11,017 nt of DNA from Myxococcales bacterium (GTDB lineage: Bacteria; Myxococcota_A; UBA9042; PHBI01; JAAZYN01): contig JAAZYN010000065.1 of the NCBI GenBank assembly GCA_014239625.1, positions 1 to 11,017 of the forward strand, in the 5' to 3' direction. How positions within the stretch are numbered: the stretch's first letter is position 1; every line of letters starts with the position of its first letter. The position numbers and the translations under genes are program-made. The notes beneath the pieces are model-generated. The model was not told the DNA's origin, did no database searches, and saw nothing but the letters and a program-made list of their open reading frames with translations. Of the stretch, positions 6,973 to 11,017 are shown in pieces.

Positions 6973-6992
6973 GTGCGCGCCTATTTGTGCGC
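6973..6992 (+). repeat. Paired GTGCGC direct repeat upstream of the ParA-family promoter
   Basis: Two GTGCGC hexamers start 14 bases apart (6973 and 6987), directly upstream of the -35 box used by the ParA-family gene. The 8-mer TTGTGCGC at 6985-6992 recurs inverted as GCGCACAA at 7027-7034. The position suits an activator or repressor site; no regulator is known. Confidence 0.35.
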
Positions 6993-7143
6993 TTCGAAAG
7001 ATAGAGCTCTGGGTGCAGCCCCGGCCGCGCACAAGCGACCTCTTGGGGCCGTCCGGTCGACCGTAGCGCGGCCACGTGTCGCGAAGGCGCTCAGCCACAC
7101 TCGGCGCGTCTCCGTGGACACGTTCGGAAACAGGCCAATTTCC

Positions 7144-7171
7144 TTGCCCGTCCACCAGTCGTTGTTACGAT
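7144..7171 (+). promoter_or_regulatory. Weak candidate promoter for the transpeptidase cluster
   Basis: TTGCCC (7144-7149) and TACGAT (7166-7171) are 16 bases apart and each match four of six sigma-70 consensus positions. A start near 7178 would give a 47-base leader to the ATG at 7225. The match is weak, and another sigma factor could be used. Confidence 0.3.
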
Positions 7172-7224
7172 GAGGCCGATCGCGCACCGGCGTGCGTGGC
7201 ATACCCCTTGCAGATTCATTCCGC

Positions 7225-9354
7225 ATGCGAAACCTCACGACAGTTTGGATCCTCGTCTTCTGCTCTGCGCTGGCCGGTTGTGACGACAGCTCGTCGACCG
7301 CACCCGTCGATCCCTCCGCGACCGCCGCGCCAGGGGCCAGCGAGCAGCAGCGACAGCCACGGGCGGTGTCGACCGCGCATCGGGCGGGGGCCGAAAATGC
7401 CAGCGCCGCGGTGGCCCCTCAGCCCGCCGCTCTCCCGGGGATGATGGCCGCAGGTCAAGCGGCGGGGGCACAAGCGGCGGGGACGCTCAAGCTGTCCGAG
7501 CGCCTGGTCACGTTCCTTCAGCGTTGGTCAAAGCGCGAGACGGCTTTTGTGGAGACCTACAAGGCGACCTTCACCCAGGAGCTGGCGAAGTTGCGCTGGT
7601 TCAAGAGGCTGTCGGCTTCGGTCTACGAGGCGCGCGGCTACTCCCTGGCTTTCAGCGACGGCACCAAGCTCATCGCCGGCGTGCCTATGCTCGCCTCCCT
7701 CGAGGCCTTGGAAAGCCACGGCTTGGACCCCAAGCCCTATGGACGACAACAGATCCGAGGTCTGGTCAGCGCGGTCGACAAGGCGTCGGGGGCGTACCAT
7801 CGCCTCCTGGAAGACACCGGCGGCCTCAAGGAGGCTGCTCTGTGGAAGGTGCTCGACGCGCTCCGCGGGCGGTCGAGTGTGTCCTCGGTGGAGCTGGACA
7901 AGCTGCTCGCCGATGAGGCGCTCTCCGACCTCGATCTCGGGGTGCTGACGCGCATCGAGCAGCGGACCGACAACGTGTTTGATGCCAAGGCGGGCCTCAA
8001 CACGGCGTTCGTGCAACTCGACCTGGCGCTGACCCAGGCCTATCTCCGGTACGCTTACGAGATGCGCTACCGCAGGGTGGCCCATCCTTTTGACGCCGAC
8101 GCGTCTTACGGGCGAGGCCTCGAGCGCTCTGCCAAAGCGCTCCTGGAGCGCTACAAGCGGACCCCCTTCGACGCCGGATTCGGGGACGTGCTGGCCAAGC
8201 TGGAGCCGCAGATCCCGGAGTACCAGCTCCTGCGCAGAGGCCTCCGTTTCTATGAGGAGCTGGCGGCGACGAACGAGCAGGTGAAGCTCCCCAGCATCGC
8301 CTCGCGACTGCGACCCGGCTCCAAGGGGCGGTTCGTCGTCAAGTTGCAGGAGCGTCTGAAACAAGAGGGCTATTACGACGGTGACATCCACCCACTCTAT
8401 GACGAGGCGCTGGCCGCGGCGGTGACGCTCTACCAGACCACTCATCAGCTCAAGGTGGACGGCGGCAAGATGAGCTACTCCACCCGCAAGTCCATGAACC
8501 GGACCTATGCGCAGCGTGCGGCGTCGGTCAAGCTGGGGCTCCAGCGCCACCGGGAGAGTGACCTTCATCAGAACCCCGAGTTTCTCTTCGGGAGCGCCCC
8601 CTATCAGGCACGCATCAACATTCCCGCGTTCGAGGCGACCTTCTTCAAGGACGGAAAGCCGGCTCGTGCGCACAACGTGGTGGTCGGCGGCAACGTCGTC
8701 GGCGTTCATGAGAAGACCGGCCTCCGGGGACACTTCAACCGTACTCGCCTGTTCAGCAAGAAGCTCAAGACCGTCGTCTTGAACCCGGTCTGGCGGGTGC
8801 CGCCGCGTATCAAACAACAAGAGCTGGACAAGCAGCTGCTGGACGAGCCGGACTTTTATGCGAAGAACAACTACAAGGTGAAGATCCTCGCCGATGGGAC
8901 CGAGCAGGTGACCCAACTGCCAGGCCCCAAGAACGCGCTGGGCCTGGTGAAGTTCCTGTTTCCCAACCAGTACTCCATCTACATGCACGACACGCCCCGC
9001 AAGCGCCTCTTCAAGCGCACGATTCGGGCGTTTTCCCACGGCTGCATGCGCGTCGAGGGCGCGTTGGACCTCGCGCGGTTCATCCTCATCGACGTGGAGG
9101 GCATGAGCCCGCGTACCTTCGATAAAGCGCTGGATGCGCGCAAAACCTATGGCGTCAGGCTCAAGACCTTGGTGCCCATCAGCATCGACTACAACAGCGT
9201 CGGGATTCACGACGAGACCGGAAAGGTCATGTTCTACGCGGACATCTACAAGTTCGACCGGGACTATCGCGCGGGAAAGACGCCGTACAAGCGTTACCCG
9301 CAGCGTGGCCTCGAGCAGGCCGTGGTGTTGGCGCAGAAGTCGGGGCCGCAATGA
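7225..9354 (+). CDS. YcbB/LdtD-type L,D-transpeptidase lipoprotein
   Basis: This predicted lipoprotein should make 3-3 cross-links in peptidoglycan, or anchor proteins to it, using a catalytic cysteine. With the ATG at 7225 it has 709 residues. The signal peptide ends in the lipobox LAGC with C19 as lipidated residue, then an Ala/Pro/Gln-rich linker to about residue 90. An alpha-helical region (about 92-350) opens like the YcbB scaffold, including SVYEARGYSLAFSDG. A peptidoglycan-binding domain spans about 362-426. The YkuD catalytic domain (about 463-625) has VVLNPVWRVPPRI, LPGPKNALGLVKFLFPN, YMHDTP and the SHGCMR motif with H605, C607 and R609. The stretch between VPPRI and the HDTP motif matches the YcbB-type capping loop. 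A GTG at 7192 would add 11 residues; I prefer 7225 because it gives a normal signal peptide, although neither start has a clear ribosome binding site. It heads a four-gene cluster. The enzyme class is firm; the exact subtype is less so. Confidence 0.92.
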   Translation: MRNLTTVWILVFCSALAGCDDSSSTAPVDPSATAAPGASEQQRQPRAVSTAHRAGAENASAAVAPQPAALPGMMAAGQAAGAQAAGTLKLSERLVTFLQRWSKRETAFVETYKATFTQELAKLRWFKRLSASVYEARGYSLAFSDGTKLIAGVPMLASLEALESHGLDPKPYGRQQIRGLVSAVDKASGAYHRLLEDTGGLKEAALWKVLDALRGRSSVSSVELDKLLADEALSDLDLGVLTRIEQRTDNVFDAKAGLNTAFVQLDLALTQAYLRYAYEMRYRRVAHPFDADASYGRGLERSAKALLERYKRTPFDAGFGDVLAKLEPQIPEYQLLRRGLRFYEELAATNEQVKLPSIASRLRPGSKGRFVVKLQERLKQEGYYDGDIHPLYDEALAAAVTLYQTTHQLKVDGGKMSYSTRKSMNRTYAQRAASVKLGLQRHRESDLHQNPEFLFGSAPYQARINIPAFEATFFKDGKPARAHNVVVGGNVVGVHEKTGLRGHFNRTRLFSKKLKTVVLNPVWRVPPRIKQQELDKQLLDEPDFYAKNNYKVKILADGTEQVTQLPGPKNALGLVKFLFPNQYSIYMHDTPRKRLFKRTIRAFSHGCMRVEGALDLARFILIDVEGMSPRTFDKALDARKTYGVRLKTLVPISIDYNSVGIHDETGKVMFYADIYKFDRDYRAGKTPYKRYPQRGLEQAVVLAQKSGPQ
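7456..7482 (+). repeat. 15-bp in-frame tandem repeat in the transpeptidase linker
   Basis: CAAGCGGCGGGG occurs at 7456-7467 and again at 7471-7482, a 15-base period equal to five codons (QAAGA, then QAAGT). It lies in the low-complexity linker after the lipobox, where length changes by slippage would be tolerated. Confidence 0.7.
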
Positions 9355-9563
9355 GCGACGGACCCGCCGACATCGATGATGCGCTGGCGAATCTCGACGC
9401 CTCGCAGCTCGAAGGCTTCGAGATGATCATCAACCCCGACGGGACGGTGACGTTTGTGGACTTTCCGCCTGAGCTGCTGGACATCGCGCTCGCCCTCAAC
9501 CCGGACGATCCGCTGGTCTGTGAACGTATGAGCGCGCGCCAGAGCGCGGCGAGCGACGACTGA
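9351..9563 (+). CDS. Small acidic protein of unknown function, coupled to the transpeptidase gene
   Basis: I do not recognise this 70-residue protein. Its ATG overlaps the transpeptidase stop in an ATGA junction, a typical sign of translational coupling, and truA begins 13 bases after its stop. It has about 16 Asp/Glu, only two Arg and no Lys, so it is strongly acidic. It has no signal peptide or membrane helix. The central part, NPDGTVTFVDFPPELLDIA (28-46), looks like a short folded unit with a beta turn followed by a helix. The N-terminal part (IDDALANLDASQLEGFEM) is probably helical. The position and compact reading frame favour a real gene. It could be a cytoplasmic partner or an antagonist of a neighbour, but nothing in the sequence shows this. 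Confidence 0.62.
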   Translation: MSDGPADIDDALANLDASQLEGFEMIINPDGTVTFVDFPPELLDIALALNPDDPLVCERMSARQSAASDD

Positions 9564-9576
9564 CGCGGGATCGAGC

Positions 9577-10398
9577 ATGCGCAACGTCCTGCTGACGATT
9601 CAATTCGACGGCACCGATTTTGTCGGTTGGCAAATGCAACGCGGTCATCGCAGCGTCCAAGGGGTCCTCAATGACGCCGTGGAGGAGATGGTCGGGCACC
9701 CGGTGACGCTCTACGGCAGCTCCCGGACCGACTCGGGAGTGCACGCCCGCGCGCTGCCGGTCAACTTCGAGACGCCCTCCGCCATCCCTCTGCAGGGCTT
9801 CGTCAAGGGGCTCAACGGGTTGCTGCCCGCCGATGTGGGGGTGATCGACGCGCAAGAGCGGCCGGTAGGGTGGCGCACGCGCTTTGAGTCGGTCGCGAAG
9901 ACGTATGTCTATCGAGTCCAGCTTGGGGCGGCTCGCTGGTCCATCCACACCCGCACCGCGTGGCATGCGCGATGGCCGCAGCTCGACCTGGCCGCGATGA
10001 ATGACGCCGCCGAAGCGATGCTCGGCGTCCACCATTTTGGGGCCTTCCGCTCGTCCAGGTGCGTCTCGCACAGCACTCAGCGACGCATGTACAGCATCGA
10101 GGTCACCCGCCGCGACGACGTCCCCATCGTCGAAATCCGCGCGCTGGGCAACGCCTTTCTGCACAACATGGTGAGGATCATGGCCGGCACCCTCGTCTCC
10201 GTCGGGCGCGGCCAGCTCGGGCGCGCCGACGTCGAGCGGGCCTTGGAGAGCCAGGAGCGATCCCACGCCGGGCCGACCGCCCCCGCCGCGGGGCTCACCC
10301 TGTGGGAGGTGTACTTCGAGGGGTATCCCCGGCTCGGAAAGCCCGTGGGTGACAGCGCCCCGCCGAAACCGGTTGACGGTCCCCCGGGCGCGGGTTAG
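9577..10398 (+). CDS. truA: tRNA pseudouridine(38-40) synthase TruA
   Basis: TruA converts uridines 38, 39 and 40 in the anticodon stem-loop of many tRNAs to pseudouridine, in the cytoplasm. The 273-residue length fits the family. The N-terminal block YDGTxFxGWQ appears as FDGTDFVGWQMQ (10-21), followed by SVQGVLNDAV (26-35). The active-site motif is SSRTDSGVHA (48-57) with catalytic D52. Later blocks include KTYVYRV, HHFGAFRSSR and the C-terminal GNAFLHNMVRIMAGTLVSVGRG. The last 20 or so residues are a Pro/Gly-rich tail beyond the usual fold. The gene lies 13 bases after the small acidic gene and 14 bases before the ArsA-like ATPase gene, so it is probably co-transcribed with them. The ribosome binding site is weak (GGGATCGAG), which suits coupling to upstream translation. 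Confidence 0.97.
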   Translation: MRNVLLTIQFDGTDFVGWQMQRGHRSVQGVLNDAVEEMVGHPVTLYGSSRTDSGVHARALPVNFETPSAIPLQGFVKGLNGLLPADVGVIDAQERPVGWRTRFESVAKTYVYRVQLGAARWSIHTRTAWHARWPQLDLAAMNDAAEAMLGVHHFGAFRSSRCVSHSTQRRMYSIEVTRRDDVPIVEIRALGNAFLHNMVRIMAGTLVSVGRGQLGRADVERALESQERSHAGPTAPAAGLTLWEVYFEGYPRLGKPVGDSAPPKPVDGPPGAG

Positions 10399-10412
10399 CG
10401 AGAGCGCGAATC

Positions 10413-11017
10413 ATGGGGACACCACTCGACCCACTATTGAGCGCTTTGGTGCATGACCGTCGGACGCTCATCGTCGTGGGGCCGGGCGGCGTCGGAAAGA
10501 CCACCACCTCCGCCGCGGTCGCCTTGATGGGGGCGCGGTTGGGTCTCAACGTGCTGGTCTTGACCGTCGACCCCGCCAAACGCCTGGCCAACTCTCTCGG
10601 CATGAGCTCCCTGGGCAACGAGGAGGTCCGGGTCGATCCCAAGCTCTTCGCCGAGGCTGGCATCGACCTGGGCGCCGGGGCCCTCCACGCCATGATGCTC
10701 GAGATCGACCGCTCCCACTTCGAGAGGGTGGGGCTCGAGCCCTCCGGCTCGCTCCACGCCATGATGCTCGACACCAAGAGCACCTTCGACCAGGTCATCG
10801 CGAGACACGCCCCGGACGTCGCCACGCGCGATCGCATCCTGGCCAACCCCTTCTACCAGCAAGCGTCTTCGGCGCTGGCCGGCAGCCAGGAGTACATGGC
10901 CATGGAGAAGCTCTATGAGCTGCGCGAGGACCGAGACTACGATTTGATCGTGCTCGACACCCCGCCGGCGGTCAACGCCGTCGACTTCTTCCACGCGCCA
11001 GAGCGGCTGTTGAGCTT
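10413..11017 (+). CDS. ArsA/GET3-like ATPase, C-terminal part cut by window edge
   Basis: This is a cytoplasmic P-loop ATPase of the ArsA/GET3 superfamily; in bacteria the branch with this motif set has no settled function, and arsenite pumping should not be assumed. The 201 visible codons include the Walker A motif GPGGVGKTT (23-31), where Pro24 replaces the lysine typical of deviant Walker A motifs. TVDPAKRLANSLG (51-63) follows, then ANPFYQQASSALAGSQEYMAMEKL (144-167) and Walker B LIVLDTPP (178-185), which takes the DTPP form with N188 and D191 nearby. Between these lies a duplicated segment (about 79-125) not expected in the family. The ATG at 10413 comes 14 bases after truA; no strong ribosome binding site is seen, only GAGAG. 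A paired second ATPase often neighbours such genes, but the window ends first. No ars operon genes are present. Confidence 0.92.
   Translation, partial: MGTPLDPLLSALVHDRRTLIVVGPGGVGKTTTSAAVALMGARLGLNVLVLTVDPAKRLANSLGMSSLGNEEVRVDPKLFAEAGIDLGAGALHAMMLEIDRSHFERVGLEPSGSLHAMMLDTKSTFDQVIARHAPDVATRDRILANPFYQQASSALAGSQEYMAMEKLYELREDRDYDLIVLDTPPAVNAVDFFHAPERLLS
10683..10771 (+). repeat. 20-bp perfect direct repeat inside the ArsA-like gene
   Basis: CTCCACGCCATGATGCTCGA occurs at 10683-10702 and 10752-10771, exactly 69 bases (23 codons) apart and in frame. Both copies encode LHAMML plus an acidic residue. The residues before each copy also align, FAEAGIDLGAGA with FERVGLEPSGS, which points to a partial tandem duplication of a 22-24 residue unit that has since diverged outside the core. 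Confidence 0.85.

Larger units (their letters stand above)
6905..7224. other. Divergent intergenic region with promoters and a GTGCGC motif cluster
   Basis: These 320 bases separate the ParA-family gene and the transpeptidase gene. They hold a good promoter for the ParA-family gene, a weaker candidate for the transpeptidase cluster, and several copies of GTGCGC or its complement: 6973-6978 and 6987-6992 on plus, 7027-7032 and 7182-7187 on minus. A 5-bp hairpin CGCAC-CGGC-GTGCG sits at 7183-7196. Open frames on both strands here look like no known protein, and I treat them as noise. Confidence 0.6.

Noticed and set aside
6925..7238. Short open frames on both strands in the ParA-transpeptidase gap
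   Set aside because: They overlap each other and the promoter candidates, lack ribosome binding sites and resemble nothing known.
7528..9351. A 607-codon open frame antisense to the transpeptidase gene
   Set aside because: It mirrors the transpeptidase gene codon for codon, has no domain or signal and is rich in residues produced by reversing GC-biased codons. The opposite strand has clear catalytic motifs.
10413..11017. Arsenite-pump ATPase ArsA
   Set aside because: No arsB, arsD or arsR-like gene is near, the P-loop differs and the DTPP Walker B form fits the uncharacterised bacterial ArsA-like branch better.

Overview
This is a GC-rich window from a bacterial chromosome. Its gene content points to a deltaproteobacterium in the broad sense, most likely Myxococcota or a relative such as Bradymonadales. 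The clues are a very large VIT/vWA protein tied to an ECF sigma factor, a YcbB-type L,D-transpeptidase lipoprotein, an ArsA-like ATPase with a P-loop lacking the signature lysine, and a free-standing ParA. The taxonomic guess is inference from gene style only. I saw no tRNA, rRNA, insertion sequence, integrase, prophage or CRISPR array.

Layout. (1) Positions 1-1171, minus strand: an ABC1/UbiB-family atypical kinase, cut at its C-terminal end by the window edge. (2) 1172-1472: a 301-base divergent intergenic region with several GC-rich dyads and an 8-T run. (3) 1473-5955, plus strand: an ECF sigma factor whose last codons overlap the start of a 1294-residue membrane protein. That protein carries a zinc-finger anti-sigma motif, one membrane helix, a FecR-like domain, a VIT domain, a vWA domain, a highly charged linker, TPR-like helices and a C-terminal beta domain in one chain. 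(4) 6047-6904, minus strand: an orphan ParA-family ATPase, convergent with the previous gene. (5) 6905-7224: a divergent intergenic region with a good sigma-70-like promoter for the ParA gene. (6) 7225-11017, plus strand: a tightly packed cluster of L,D-transpeptidase lipoprotein, 70-residue acidic protein, truA and ArsA-like ATPase, with junctions of -4, 13 and 14 bases; the last gene runs off the window.

How they may work together. The sigma/anti-sigma pair looks like a self-contained trans-envelope signalling module. The N-terminal zinc finger would hold the sigma factor in the cytoplasm, and the FecR-VIT-vWA-TPR part would sense something in the periplasm. No TonB-dependent receptor or separate FecR gene is present, so sensor and anti-sigma factor appear fused. 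This is the most unusual system in the window. The right-hand cluster mixes cell-wall cross-linking, tRNA modification and an ATPase; only co-transcription, not a shared pathway, can be inferred.
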